64,000 bases of DNA from JAXDMU01 sp963762435 (GCA_963762435.1 CAVXLN010000008.1:310001-374000); one strand, 5' to 3'. Shown: positions 1-10,770, counted from the stretch's first letter. Notes: a model not told the origin generated them from the sequence alone. Numbers and translations are program-made.

Positions 1-1
1 C

Positions 2-1284
<1,283 letters not shown>

Positions 1285-1288
<4 letters not shown>

Positions 1289-3987
1289 GGCTTCCCCGCC
1301 CCGAGCTGCTCGAGCGCGTCCCGCGCCTTCTTGGTCTCGTCGCTGTCGGGGCCGAGCGATTTATCGAGGATCGCGACGCTCTCCTCCAAGAGCGGGCGTG
1401 CCGCGTCGGTCTGGCCTTCATGGCCGAGCAGCTTGCCCAGCGCCAGGGTGAACTGGCTCAGATCCCATTCGCCGCCGACGAAGAGCCGGCGCGCATCCTC
1501 GAGCACGGCGCGATATGTGGCCTCGGCCTTGGCGAGATCGCCCGCCTGCTCATAGAAGCCGCCCAGGCTCTTGCGGCGCCACAGCGCGTCCTGGTGGTTG
1601 GAGCCCAGCGTCTTGGCGTCGAGGGCGACAACCTTCTCCTGCAGCTGGATCGCGTCGGCGACCCGGCCGAGCCTGATATAGTCGAAGGCGAGGTTGTTCA
1701 TCGCCTCCCGCGTGCCGGAGAATTCCTCGCCGTAATTCTTGGTGTCGTAGTCGATCGCCAGCTGATAGAGCGGCACCGCCTCGTCATAGCGCTTGGTCCG
1801 GAAATAGAGGATGCCCAGCTCGTCGGCGAGCGTCACCGTCTGCTCGGTTTCCTTGCCCGAGACGGCGAGCAGATCGGCACGCGCATCGAGCGTGAGCTGG
1901 ATCGCCTCGTCGCGCTGATGCGCCTCGTCCAGCACCTCGGCCAACCGGTATTTCCGATCGGCGGTCAGCGGGTGATGCGGGCCATAGGCCTCCTCCGACA
2001 GCGCCAGCGCCTCGCGCGCCATCGGGATCGCCTCGTCGAACTCCTCGTCGAGGCTCATCACCTTGGCGAGCATGCCTTCGCTCGATAGAAAGAACTCGTT
2101 CTGCGGACCGAGCCGGGCGCGTGCGTCGGCCAGCAGCTGCTTCATCGGCGCGATGCAGCTCTTGACCGTGCCGCTCTCATTGCAATTCGCGGTGGCGATC
2201 CCCCAGCGCGCCAGAAGCTCGGATTCGGCGCTGGTCGGCCCGGCCTTCAGGATCGCCTCGCCAGTGCTGCGGATATTGGGGTTGTCGGACCGCGCCTGAT
2301 AGAGCTCGAGCAGGTCGAGCCGCACGCGCTCGGTCGCCCGATTGCCGTCGCCCAAAAGCGCCTGCCGCGTCGCCAGCGCCGATTGCAGCAGCGGTTCGGC
2401 GGCCTTGAGATCGCCCAGGCCCGAATAGGCGCGACCGACCGCCTCCTCGATCGCGGCGCGCTCGATCGTGCCGGGCTTGAAGCGCCGGTCGAGATTGGCG
2501 ACCGCCGAGGCGAGCAGCTGCTTGACTCCGACATTGGGATCGGCCGACAGGAACGGATTGGCTTTGGACAGAAGATCGGTGCTGAGGAAATCGGTCACCG
2601 ATTGCGCCGTCACCGCCGCTTGCTTCGAGCGGCGGTTGGCGCTTTCGGCGCGCAGGAACAGCCAGCTGCTGGCGACCAGCGCCAGGATCAGCGTCACGAA
2701 CACCGTGATCAGGGGGCCGCGCCGCGCCCGCGCCCGCTCGACCGCCCGGCGATTGGCCTCGTTCTCGGCCCGCTCCAGCGTTTCCTTCTCACGCCGCGCC
2801 CGTCTGGCTTCGATGCTGCGCAGCCGCTCCGCCAGCATCGCGGCATCGGCCAGCCGATCGGCCGGATCGCCGGCTGCGGCCAGCCCGATATCCTCGCGCA
2901 GGAGCTCGTCCGCGACGCCGGTCTCCCAGCCGGGGGCAAAGGGCCGGGTGAAATCGCCGACCACCATCTGAAACAGCACGACGCCCAGCGCGTAGATATC
3001 GGCCTGCACGCTCACCGCATGGCCGCGCAGCAGCTCAGGGGCGGTATAAAGCACGGTGCCGAAGGACGATGAGTCGCCGCCGAGCGCCTGGGTGAAGCCC
3101 ATCGGCGTGATGCCCAGCCGGTCGAGCTGGGCCATGTCGAAGGCGCCGCCCGAGCCCAGATCGGCGAGGCAGATGCGCGGCGTGCCGTCTTCCTCGAGCC
3201 GGACCAGGATGTTGGCCGGCTTCACATCCTTGTGCAGCACGCCGACCGAATGGATCGCGGCCAGCGCATCGGCGGTCTGGGATGCCAAGTCCAGCCTGGT
3301 CGCCATCGGCACGGCGCCGATGCCGCCTAGACCATCGGCCCAGTCGCGCAGCGATCCGGCCGGACTCCAATCCCGTTCCAGGAAGAAGGGCGGGGCATCG
3401 AGATTCCAGTCGAGCACGCGCGCAATGTCGGGGCGGGCGCGCAGCCGGTCGGCCAGCAGGCGCGACAGCGTGATCTCGCGCTTCAGCATGGTCAGCTGCA
3501 CGCCGTCATGGGCGAATTTGAAGACGCGCCGCTCATGCGTCTTGCCGTGCTCGCCCAGCCACGCATCGGCGAAGCCGCCCGTGCCCAGCCGCTCGATCAG
3601 CTGCCAGTTGCGCCGGTGCGGCAGGGCTTGGCCGGGCTCGAAATCGAACTGAGCCGGCGGCGAGGGGCGGGTCTCGGTCCTGAGCTCGGCCGCGAATTGA
3701 TAGCCATAGCCATGGACGGTGCGGATGATGGCCTGCTCGTCATCGCCCAGCGCCTGGCGGAGCCGCGCCACGCATTTGGTCAGCGAGCTTTCCGTGACCT
3801 CGCGATCGGCCCAGACCGCGTCCAAGAGCTCGTCCTTGGTGACGACCTCGCCGGCATGGAGCAGCAACAGGCGCAGGAGCTCGATCGGCCGCCGCTCGAG
3901 CTCGACCCGCACACCATGGCGTTCAAGTGAGAGGGCCGCCTCGTCGAAACGCAGGTGACTGAACAGCCAGACGCGGGCATGCGGCAA
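1285..3987 (-). CDS. Winged-helix DNA-binding / Ser-Thr protein kinase / membrane / TPR fusion
   Basis: A 900-residue multidomain protein. Residues 5-102 form an OmpR/CadC-type winged helix (TVHGYGYQF near its end). Residues 128-390 are a Hanks-type kinase: Gly-loop GTGGFADAW, Lys157 in VFKFA, alpha-C Glu171, catalytic loop HKDVKPAN (252-259), DLG at 276-278 instead of DFG, and APE at 316-318. An Arg/Glu-rich stretch leads to one membrane helix (about 425-446), and the remaining 450 residues are TPR-like helical repeats. The predicted topology puts the DNA-binding and kinase domains in the cytoplasm and the TPRs outside. HKD in place of HRD makes it a non-RD kinase, so activation-loop phosphorylation may not control it. 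Substrate and target promoters are unknown. It lies downstream of, and on the same strand as, the hybrid kinase at 4139-6682. Confidence 0.92.
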
Positions 3988-4002
3988 TGGTTTCTCGACC
4001 GG

Positions 4003-4021
4003 CGCCGGGCCTGGCCCGGCG
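4003..4021 (-). other. Perfect hairpin just upstream of the winged-helix kinase start
   Basis: An 8-bp perfect inverted repeat (CGCCGGGC / GCCCGGCG) with a 3-base loop lies 15 bases before the start codon of the kinase fusion, in the 151-bp gap between two leftward genes. No T-run follows in the leftward direction, so it is a poor intrinsic terminator. It could restrain translation of the kinase or mark an RNA processing site. Confidence 0.5.
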
Positions 4022-4138
4022 GCGTCTGTAGACTGCCGAATCTTGCCGAATTCGGACAGGATGTTCTCCCTGAAGCCGGGCCGCGCGTGACACCTTAGAG
4101 TATCCTGAATGGGCGCGAGATTCGAGGCCGATCGAGAC

Positions 4139-6682
4139 CTATCCGCGCTCAGCGCCGAGGGCGGCGCGCGCCTCGGGAAAAGCGGCCGTGGCGGCGGCGA
4201 CGAGCGAGCCCAATTGGCCCCGCTCGCCGGCCTGGGCGGCGCCCTCGAGCTCGGCCGCGAGCCGGCCCAGCGTGCGGCAGCCGAAGGTCAGGGCCGAGCC
4301 TTTGAGCGTGTGCGCCGTGATGCCGATGCCGCTGAGATCGCCGCTCTCCAGAAGCTCGGCCAGACGGGCCAGCTGCTTTTCGGCCTCCCTGAGGAAAAGA
4401 TCGACGAACCGGCCCGTGGCATTGCCATAGACCTGGCGCAGCGTCGCCATCGCCGCCGGGTCCATCGGTTCGTCCGTCCTGTCCTCCAGCAGCTCGGCCG
4501 GTGCCGGCTCCGGGGCCGCCGGCGCCTCGCGCCCGAGTGCCGATTGGATCGCGGTGGCGAGGCGGGCAGCGCTGACCGGCTTCGTCACATAGCCATTCAT
4601 CCCGGCGGCCAGGCAGGCCTCGCGATCATGGGCGAAGGCATTGGCAGTGACGGCCAGGATCGGCACCGCGCGGCCATTGGTGCCGGGCAAGGCTCGGATG
4701 GCACGGCTCGCGGCCAGCCCGTCCATCTCGGGCATCATCATGTCCATCAACACGATATCGTAGGCGCGCTTCCGCACCGCCTCGACCGCGTCCAGCCCGT
4801 TCGAAGCGACATCGACCCGGCAGCCGGCATTCTCCAGCATGGTCGAGACGACCAGCTGATTGGTCAGATTATCCTCCGCCAGCAGCACGCGCAGGCGCCG
4901 CCCGGCAGCGACGAGTCTGAGCCCGGCAGCCTCCTCTGCCGTCGAGGGCGACGCGATCGCGACGACCGCCTCCCGCTTGGCCAGCGGCAGGCGCAGGCTG
5001 ATGCGGAATCGGCTGCCCGATCCCGGTGCGCTCTCGACCGAGATGTCGCCGCCCATCAGCGCCACCAGACGCTTGCTGATGGTGAGACCGAGCCCGGTGC
5101 CGCCGAAGCGGCGATTGATCGAGCCGTCCAGCTGGTTGAATTCCCTGAACAACGAAGTCTGCGCTTCGGGTGCTATGCCGATGCCGGTATCGGCCACCTC
5201 GAAGATGAGCGCTGCAGTCGTCTCGGTCACCTCGGTGGCACCAATATCGAGCATCACCCGGCCCGTCTCGGTGAATTTCACGGCATTGCCGACCAGATTC
5301 ACCAGCACCTGGCGCAGCCGGCCCGGATCGCCTTCGAGATATGGGGGCACCTCGCGGGAGATCACGCAATCGAGATCGAGCGCCTTGGCCGCGGCGCGCG
5401 GGCCCAGGATGGCGATGACACCCTCGATCATCTCGGCGAGCGCAAAGGGGGTCCGCTCGAGCTCCATCCGCTCGGCATCGAGCTTGGAGAAATCCAGCAC
5501 GTCGCTCAGCACCTGCAACAGGTGCTCGGCCGATTGCCGGAGCATCTCGGTGAAACGGCGTTGCTTCTCGTCGAGCTTTGTATTCATCAAAAGATCGGCG
5601 AGCCCGATGACGCCATTGAGCGGCGTGCGGATCTCGTGGCTCATCGTGGCCAGGAAGGCGGAGCGGGCGCGGCTCGCGGTCTCGGCGTCCTCCTTGGCGG
5701 TGCGCAGCTCCTGCTCGGCCCGGCGCTGATCGGTGATGTCGGAATAGGTGCGTACCGCACCACCCCCCGGCAGCGGCCGGCTGCGGATCTCGATGACCTG
5801 ACCGTTCGGCCGCTCGCGCACATAGGCATTGGCCCGGCCGAGCGCGCCGTCTGACCGGGCATAGGCACGCATGGCGGAATCAGCCTTGTCGAACTCGCCG
5901 GTCTTCCATTGATAGCGGATGACCTCCTCGATCCGCGGTCGGCCGCTCATAAGCTCGTAGGGAATGCCCATGAGCTCGGCTGCACGCCGATTGGCAACCG
6001 GCACGGTGAGGGCGGCATCGATCATGACGATGCCCTGGTCCATATGCTCGAGCGTCGCCTCGAGGATCTCTGTCTTCTCTGCGAGCCGCGCCTCGCTAGC
6101 GCGCAGCGCCTCCGCCGCTTCGTGCCGCTCGGTCACGTCGCATAGCGTGCCCGCCGCACCCAGGAGGCTGCCGTCGGGCCCGGACAGCCGGCGGGCGAAG
6201 ATCTCGATCCAGCGCGTCCGCCCGTCCGGTCCGACATAGCGGATCTCGGTGCGCAGCAGATCGGTCTCGCCCAGCGCCAGCAGCCGGACCGGCGATTGGT
6301 TCTGCACGAAATAGCCGGGCTCGAGAAATTCCCGATAGGATCGGCCGAGGCTCTGCTCGACCGGCACGCCGGTAAGCTCCGTCCAGGCCGGATTCAGCAG
6401 GATGAACTGGCCCTTGCCATCGGTCTGGAACACGACGTCGCTCAGATTGTCGACGACCGCGCGATGAAACGCGTCGGACTCGGCCAGCCTGCGGATCTGC
6501 GCCTTCAACGCCCGCTCGGCGCGGCGGCGGTCGAGATAGAGGGCAAGGCAGGCCGACAGCGCCAGCGCCAGCGCGCCTGCCGTGGCGCCGGCAGCGCGCG
6601 TGGCGAGCCATCCGGCGACGAGCCCGGATGCCAGGATCAGCAGCGCCGGCCAATGATGCCGCGATCCTCTGATCGGCCCCAT
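4139..6682 (-). CDS. Hybrid sensor histidine kinase with PAS, receiver and HPt domains
   Basis: 847 residues. Two close membrane helices (about 12-50) are followed by two PAS-like sensor regions (about 70-185 and 200-320). The dimerisation box FLATMSHEIRTPL has phospho-acceptor His349. The ATPase domain has Asn467 in NLVGNAVKF, DTGIGI and FGGTGLGL. A receiver domain carries Asp647 in LMDMMMPEMDG, and a C-terminal HPt domain has His791 in AHTLKGSA. This is a complete intramolecular phosphorelay whose HPt could pass phosphate to an external receiver. The divergent lone receiver at 7027 is the nearest candidate. Almost no periplasmic loop is visible, so sensing is probably through the cytoplasmic PAS domains or the membrane. 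A good ribosome site (GAGGAG) precedes the chosen ATG. Confidence 0.95.
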   Translation of the reverse strand: MGPIRGSRHHWPALLILASGLVAGWLATRAAGATAGALALALSACLALYLDRRRAERALKAQIRRLAESDAFHRAVVDNLSDVVFQTDGKGQFILLNPAWTELTGVPVEQSLGRSYREFLEPGYFVQNQSPVRLLALGETDLLRTEIRYVGPDGRTRWIEIFARRLSGPDGSLLGAAGTLCDVTERHEAAEALRASEARLAEKTEILEATLEHMDQGIVMIDAALTVPVANRRAAELMGIPYELMSGRPRIEEVIRYQWKTGEFDKADSAMRAYARSDGALGRANAYVRERPNGQVIEIRSRPLPGGGAVRTYSDITDQRRAEQELRTAKEDAETASRARSAFLATMSHEIRTPLNGVIGLADLLMNTKLDEKQRRFTEMLRQSAEHLLQVLSDVLDFSKLDAERMELERTPFALAEMIEGVIAILGPRAAAKALDLDCVISREVPPYLEGDPGRLRQVLVNLVGNAVKFTETGRVMLDIGATEVTETTAALIFEVADTGIGIAPEAQTSLFREFNQLDGSINRRFGGTGLGLTISKRLVALMGGDISVESAPGSGSRFRISLRLPLAKREAVVAIASPSTAEEAAGLRLVAAGRRLRVLLAEDNLTNQLVVSTMLENAGCRVDVASNGLDAVEAVRKRAYDIVLMDMMMPEMDGLAASRAIRALPGTNGRAVPILAVTANAFAHDREACLAAGMNGYVTKPVSAARLATAIQSALGREAPAAPEPAPAELLEDRTDEPMDPAAMATLRQVYGNATGRFVDLFLREAEKQLARLAELLESGDLSGIGITAHTLKGSALTFGCRTLGRLAAELEGAAQAGERGQLGSLVAAATAAFPEARAALGAERG

Positions 6683-7026
6683 GACGGCTCCTCATTACGG
6701 CGTCTCGAGCGCGAAACGCGCGAGTGTTGAACGCTAGCCGCAACGGGCTAACGAAAGCTGAGCGATGGTTCGACCGTGAGTCGGGACAAATTGACCGGTC
6801 TCTTTCGGCCGATCGCCCCTCGCCGGCGTCGCGATCCGCACATTTTGTCCGAGTCCGGAGCGACGCTTCCGCGCTCGCCGCAGAAAAAGCGCTCATTTTC
6901 AAAGATATGGGGAAGTTTCTCGAAACTGGCGCGCTTCTTGAGATGGAGATGCCAACCTTCGATCGCAGCGAGATTGTCCGTGACTCCGCAGTTCGTTTCT
7001 TTTTCCCCCCGGGCGTGAGCAACGCC
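6683..7026. other. Divergent intergenic region, 344 bp, visibly less GC-rich
   Basis: This gap separates the hybrid kinase from the lone receiver. An open frame continues upstream of the receiver start (to 6724) but has no homology-like features. A small dyad, AGTTTC-TC-GAAACT, lies at 6914-6927, and a wide 7-bp inverted pair (GGACAAA at 6784, TTTGTCC at 6844) is present. The stretch from about 6890 to 7010 is A/T-rich for this genome and probably holds the promoter of the receiver gene. I see no RNA gene. Confidence 0.5.
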
Positions 7027-7422
7027 ATGGGCAGAATTCTCGTGATCGACAAGGATCACCTTTTCGCCGCGCGCGTCGCAGCCTCGCTGCGCGCCGCCGG
7101 GCATCGGCCGGAAACCGTCGATAGCGGGGTCGCCGCCTTGCTGTCGCTCGCCGCCGGCAAGCCGTTCGATCTCATCGTCACCGACCTTCTGGCGCCGGAA
7201 CTCGATGGGTTCGACATCATCGTGGCCGCGCGCGAGGCCTTTCCCCATGTGCCGGTGATCGCGCTTTACCGCCCGGATGAATGCGTCGATTTCGATCAGT
7301 CGGCGATCGCCGCCGCGGTCGGCGCCACTCACACGCTGCCAAAACCGATCGAGCCGGCTGCCGTAGCGGAGCTGGCGCTCTCGCTGCTCGGATCTGCGAG
7401 TGTCGCCTGCGCAGGGAAATAA
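7027..7422 (+). CDS. Stand-alone receiver (CheY-like) protein, partly degenerate
   Basis: A 131-residue protein consisting of one receiver domain. The start is placed at the ATG preceding GRILVIDKD because the domain begins there; an in-frame GTG at 7015 is an alternative. The phospho-acceptor Asp53 (VTDLLAPELDG) and the conserved Lys106 (LPKPIE) are present. The acidic pair that binds Mg2+ is Asp8-Lys9 instead of two acids, and the usual Thr/Ser near residue 81 is Tyr (ALYRPD). Phosphorylation may therefore be weak or altered. It is divergent from the hybrid kinase whose HPt domain could serve it. No output domain is attached, so it would act by protein contact or as a phosphate sink. Confidence 0.82.
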   Translation: MGRILVIDKDHLFAARVAASLRAAGHRPETVDSGVAALLSLAAGKPFDLIVTDLLAPELDGFDIIVAAREAFPHVPVIALYRPDECVDFDQSAIAAAVGATHTLPKPIEPAAVAELALSLLGSASVACAGK

Positions 7423-7425
7423 CGA

Positions 7426-8974
7426 TCAGGGCCGCATGCCGTTGGCGACGCGGCCCGCCTCGCGCAGCGGGGCCGCCAGGTTGGCGAACTCGCACAAGAG
7501 CGGCCGCGTCTCGCGCGGATCGATGATCTCCTCGATCATGAAGGCTTCGGCCGTGCGGAAGGGCGAGCGCACGCGATTGAGCCGTTCCTCGATCTCGCGC
7601 TGGCGCTCGGCCGGATCGGCTGCCGCCTCGAGCTCGGCGCGATAGGCCGCCTCGAGCCCGCCCTCGATCGGCAGCGAGCCCCAATCGCCCGATGGCCAGG
7701 CATAGCGGTAATGAAGCCGCGTATGGTTCATATGCGCCGCGCCCGCCACGCCGAACACTTTCCGCAGGATGATCGAGCACCACGGCACCTTGGCCTGGTA
7801 GATCGCGGCCAGCGCCCGCGCCCCGTGCCGGATCGTCGCGGACTTTTCCGCCTCGGGCCCGATCAGGAAGCCCGGCACATCGACGAGATGGACCACCGGC
7901 AGGTGGAAGGTCTGAGCCAGATCGACGAAGCGGCACGCTTTCTGCGCCGAGTCCGCGGTCCAGGCGCCACCATAGATCTGCGGATTGCTGGCCATGACCG
8001 CGACCGGCCAGCCATCGAGGCGGGCCAAGCCTGTCACGATCGAGCCGCCGAATTGCCGCCCGATCTCGAAGAAGGAACCGCGATCGAGCACCGCGTCGAG
8101 GATCTTACGGATATTGTAGATCTTGCGCCGGTCGCGCGGGATCGCCTCGATCAGCCATTCGTCGCGCCGAGATCGAGTCGTCCGTCACGGGCCCACGCGC
8201 CGGCAGCTCGAAGACCGAGCTCGGCAGGTAGGATAGGAACCGGCGCGCCCGCCGGAACGCCTCATCCTCGCTCTCGACCACATCGTCGATGGCGCCGGCC
8301 TTGGCATGGATCTCGGCAGCGCCCAGCTCCTCCTTGGTGACATCGATGCCGATCCGCTTCACCAGCGCCGGCCCGGCGATGAACATCTGCGAGATGCCGC
8401 GCACCATGAGCGAATAATGGCTGGTGACGAGCCGCGCCGCCCCCAAACCTGCCACCGAGCCCAGGCCCAGCGCCACGACCGGCACGGTCGCCATATTGGC
8501 CACGACCCAGTCCCAGGCCGGATTGGCCGGCACATAGGTGCGGCCGGTCACTTCCAGCGTCTTGACCGAGCCGCCGCCGCCCGTGCCGTCGATGAGCCGC
8601 ACCAGCGGCAGGCGCATCTCATGCGCGAATTGCTCGCCGATGCCCTGCTTGCCATAGATCGCGGCATCGCCGGCACCGCCGCGCACGGTGAAATCATCGC
8701 CGCCGACCACCACCGGGCGCTGCGCTATGGTGCCGCGCCCGACCACGAAATTGGCCGGCATGAACTCGACCAGCCGGCCTTGCTCGTCATACTGCGCGCG
8801 GCCGGCGACGGCGCCGATCTCATGGAAGGAGCCGGGATCGAGCAGGCGCTCGATGCGCTCGCGCACCGTCAGCTTGCCGCCATCATGCTGGCGCTTCACC
8901 TTCTCGGGCCCGCCCATCGCCTGCGCCAGCCGCTCGCGCTCGCGCAGCGCCTCGATCTCGGGCTTCCAGCTCAT
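7426..8974 (-). CDS. Acyl-CoA carboxylase carboxyltransferase subunit (one-base frameshift)
   Basis: Two adjacent leftward frames (8974-8105, and one continuing to 7426) together give one carboxyltransferase of about 515 residues, of the propionyl/methylcrotonyl/acyl-CoA carboxylase beta type (PF01039). The N-terminal half carries the acyl-CoA-binding face (DGTGGGGSVKTLE, GLGSVAGLGAA). The C-terminal half has MASNPQIYGGA, FLIGPEAE and AYRAELEAAADP. The break lies at about 8161-8175: deleting one base there restores the expected SRDEWLIEAIPRDRRKIY junction. A clear ribosome site (GGAGAAACTGA) precedes the ATG. A 73-residue biotin carrier is divergent from it, but no biotin carboxylase is nearby. 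The acyl substrate cannot be assigned. The shift is probably a sequence error. Confidence 0.85.
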
Positions 8975-9044
8975 TCAGTTTCTCCGTTATAGCTAACCCC
9001 TGTTCGAGGCCCATCTTGGCCGAGACGCCGAGGGGGGCACAATC

Positions 9045-9266
9045 TTGCCGATCAGAAAGATCGAGACCGAGGTCGCGGGCACGGTATGGAAGATCGAGGC
9101 CGCGCCCGGCCAAAGCCTTGGTGCCGAGGACACGATCCTCATCCTCGAATGCATGAAGATGGAAATCCCGGTCACAGCACCCTACGCCGGCCGGCTCGTC
9201 TCGATTCGCGTCGCCGAAGGCGAGACGGTGGCGGAAGGCCAAGTGGTGGCGGAGATCGAAACTTAG
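9045..9266 (+). CDS. Stand-alone biotin carboxyl carrier domain protein
   Basis: 73 residues, essentially one biotinyl domain. The biotinylated Lys is in ECMKMEIP, between two matching beta-hairpin halves (GTVWKIEAAPGQ and GRLVSIRVAEGE). The start is TTG after a G-rich ribosome site (GAGGGGGG). It is divergent from the carboxyltransferase gene with a 70-bp gap, so the two are probably partners in a multi-subunit acyl-CoA carboxylase. There is no linker or membrane segment, unlike AccB (about 150 residues) or decarboxylase gamma/alpha chains. The biotin carboxylase must come from elsewhere. The family assignment is secure; the partner assignment is inference from position. Confidence 0.9.
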   Translation: MPIRKIETEVAGTVWKIEAAPGQSLGAEDTILILECMKMEIPVTAPYAGRLVSIRVAEGETVAEGQVVAEIET

Positions 9267-9267
9267 G

Positions 9268-9648
9268 GTGTTGGTCGTGCGGTCGTCTTTTGTCGGATTC
9301 CTATTGATAGTGTTGGCTGCCGTGGCACCCGCTTCGGCGAATGCTCATGCGCAGCTCGATCGGGCAATTCCGCCCGTGGGTGGCACCGTCGCGGCGCCCC
9401 CGCCGGAAGTCCGGATATTCTTCACGCAGGCGCTCGATCCGCAGAAATCCGGCATCGAGGTCAAATCAGCGGATGGCCGATCGGTGACGACTGATCAGGC
9501 GCAGGTCGATCATGACGATGCGCGCCAGATGATGCTGAAACTGCCCCCCTTGCCGAACGGCAAGTATCGCGTGAACTGGCACACCCTCTCGACCGACGGC
9601 GGCGATCACGCCCTCAGCGGGCACTACAGTTTCGAGGTCAGTCGCTAG
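9268..9648 (+). CDS. CopC-like periplasmic copper-binding domain protein
   Basis: 126 residues with a Sec signal peptide ending near ANA-HAQLDRAIPP, so the mature protein begins with the His typical of CopC copper sites. The body is a single CopC/YobA beta-sandwich (PEVRIFFTQALDP, DGRSV, GKYRVNWHTLSTDGGDHALSGHYSFEV), and its C-terminal His residues match the usual second copper site. The GTG start lies one base after the biotin-carrier stop, so co-transcription is likely, although the functions look unrelated. No CopD membrane partner is adjacent. It probably binds or delivers copper in the periplasm. The 3' end overlaps the convergent cupin gene by 11 bases. Confidence 0.85.
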   Translation: MLVVRSSFVGFLLIVLAAVAPASANAHAQLDRAIPPVGGTVAAPPPEVRIFFTQALDPQKSGIEVKSADGRSVTTDQAQVDHDDARQMMLKLPPLPNGKYRVNWHTLSTDGGDHALSGHYSFEVSR

Positions 9649-10039
9649 CCCGATATTGCTCGTCGGTGACTTTCTCCAGCCAGTCGACCGGCGAGCCGTT
9701 CAGCTTTTCCTGAATCGCGATATGGCTCATGGCGGTGGTCGGGGCGGCACCATGCCAATGCTTCTCGCCGGGGGCGAACCAGACTACGTCGCCCGGTCGG
9801 ATCTCCTCGATCGGGCCGCCCTCGCGCTGCGCCCGGCCGCAGCCCGCCGTGACGATCAAGGTCTGGCCCAGCGGATGGGTGTGCCAGGCCGTGCGCGCGC
9901 CGGGCTCGAAGGTCACCAGCGCCATCGCCACCCGCGCCGGCTCGGGCGGGCTCGTGAGCGCGTCGATTCGGACCGCGCCGGTGAAATACGCTTCCGAGCC
10001 CTTGCCTGAAGGCTGCGAGCCGATGCGTTTGATCTCCAT
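9638..10039 (-). CDS. Small cupin-domain protein
   Basis: 133 residues forming one cupin barrel. Motif 1 is GARTAWHTHPLGQTLIV (metal ligands His-His-Gln/Glu) and motif 2 is PGDVVWFAPGEKHWHG. It resembles the cupins often annotated as carboxymuconolactone-decarboxylase-associated, which lack a proven reaction. A strong ribosome site (GGAGG) precedes the ATG. It follows the TetR gene by 12 bases on the same strand, so TetR and the cupin are probably one transcript, perhaps a substrate-responsive detoxification unit. The enzymatic role is not determinable. Confidence 0.85.
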   Translation of the reverse strand: MEIKRIGSQPSGKGSEAYFTGAVRIDALTSPPEPARVAMALVTFEPGARTAWHTHPLGQTLIVTAGCGRAQREGGPIEEIRPGDVVWFAPGEKHWHGAAPTTAMSHIAIQEKLNGSPVDWLEKVTDEQYRASD

Positions 10040-10051
10040 GGGATCCTCCAG

Positions 10052-10720
10052 TCAAACCCGGGCGGCATTGCCGCGCCATTGTACCGCTTCCGCGTCCAGC
10101 GCCTGCACGACATAGGGGCACAGCAAGGCCAAGGTCTCTTCCTCGATGAGACCGCTTTCGAGCCAATCGGGTGCCTCGACCACGGCGCGATGCGTCAGCG
10201 CCTCGATCGTGCATTCGATGATGCAGGCGACCAGACGCCGCCGCGGGGCAGGGATGCCCGGCGCCTTGTGCTGCAGCGCCGCCTCGATCATCGCCTGAAG
10301 CCGGCCGGACAGATCGCGCGCCTCGATCGGATAGGCCGCGCGCGGCACCTCTTCGGCCAGCACCTTGTGCAAGGCGGGATTGACCCGGTGGGCCGCCAGC
10401 CCGGCGCGGATCAGTGCCAGCAACAGATCCTCGATCGAGACGTCCGGCCGGATCGAGAGGGCAGCGCCGACCGTCACCACGATCTCGTCGATATGGTGGC
10501 GAATGAGGGCAGCGACGAGCGACTCCTTGTTCTGAAAATACTGATACAGCGTCCCGATGCTGACGCCGGCGCGCTCGGCCACGGCATCGGTCGTGCTGCG
10601 CTCATAGCCGCGGGCCGCCAGAATCTGAGCCGCCGCCTCGAGCAGCGCCTCGACCGTCGCGCGCGACCGGGCCTGAAGCGGCCGCTTTCTCGGCAGATTG
10701 CCTGCGTTCTTCCGCCCCAT
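10052..10720 (-). CDS. TetR-family transcriptional regulator
   Basis: 222 residues from the ATG at 10720. The frame extends upstream to 10813, but the HTH begins soon after this ATG, and the longer form would run across the putative operator to within 4 bases of the divergent gene. The N-terminal HTH is typical of TetR repressors (ATVEALLEAAAQILAARGY, TDAVAERAGVSIGTLYQYF, NKESLVAAL). The C-terminal half is a helical ligand-binding/dimerisation region. It is transcribed with the cupin and divergently from the hydrolase-MAPEG pair. The 8-bp dyad at 10749-10770 between the two units is the likely operator, implying autoregulation and repression of the hydrolase operon. The inducer is unknown. 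Confidence 0.92.
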   Translation of the reverse strand: MGRKNAGNLPRKRPLQARSRATVEALLEAAAQILAARGYERSTTDAVAERAGVSIGTLYQYFQNKESLVAALIRHHIDEIVVTVGAALSIRPDVSIEDLLLALIRAGLAAHRVNPALHKVLAEEVPRAAYPIEARDLSGRLQAMIEAALQHKAPGIPAPRRRLVACIIECTIEALTHRAVVEAPDWLESGLIEEETLALLCPYVVQALDAEAVQWRGNAARV

Positions 10721-10748
10721 CGAAACCTCGTCCGCCAATGCGAGTACC

Positions 10749-10770
10749 AAATCTGAGAATTTCCTCAGAT
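10749..10770. promoter_or_regulatory. Candidate TetR operator (8-bp perfect dyad)
   Basis: AATCTGAG and CTCAGATT form perfect 8-bp arms around a 6-base spacer. They sit in the middle of the roughly 96-bp gap between the TetR gene (start 10720) and the hydrolase gene (start 10817), which is the expected place and size for a TetR operator acting on both promoters. The role is inferred from symmetry and position. Confidence 0.7.

Noticed and set aside
4109..5854. Long rightward frame (581 residues) opposite the hybrid histidine kinase
   Set aside because: Antisense of a complete histidine kinase with all motifs; no motif of its own.
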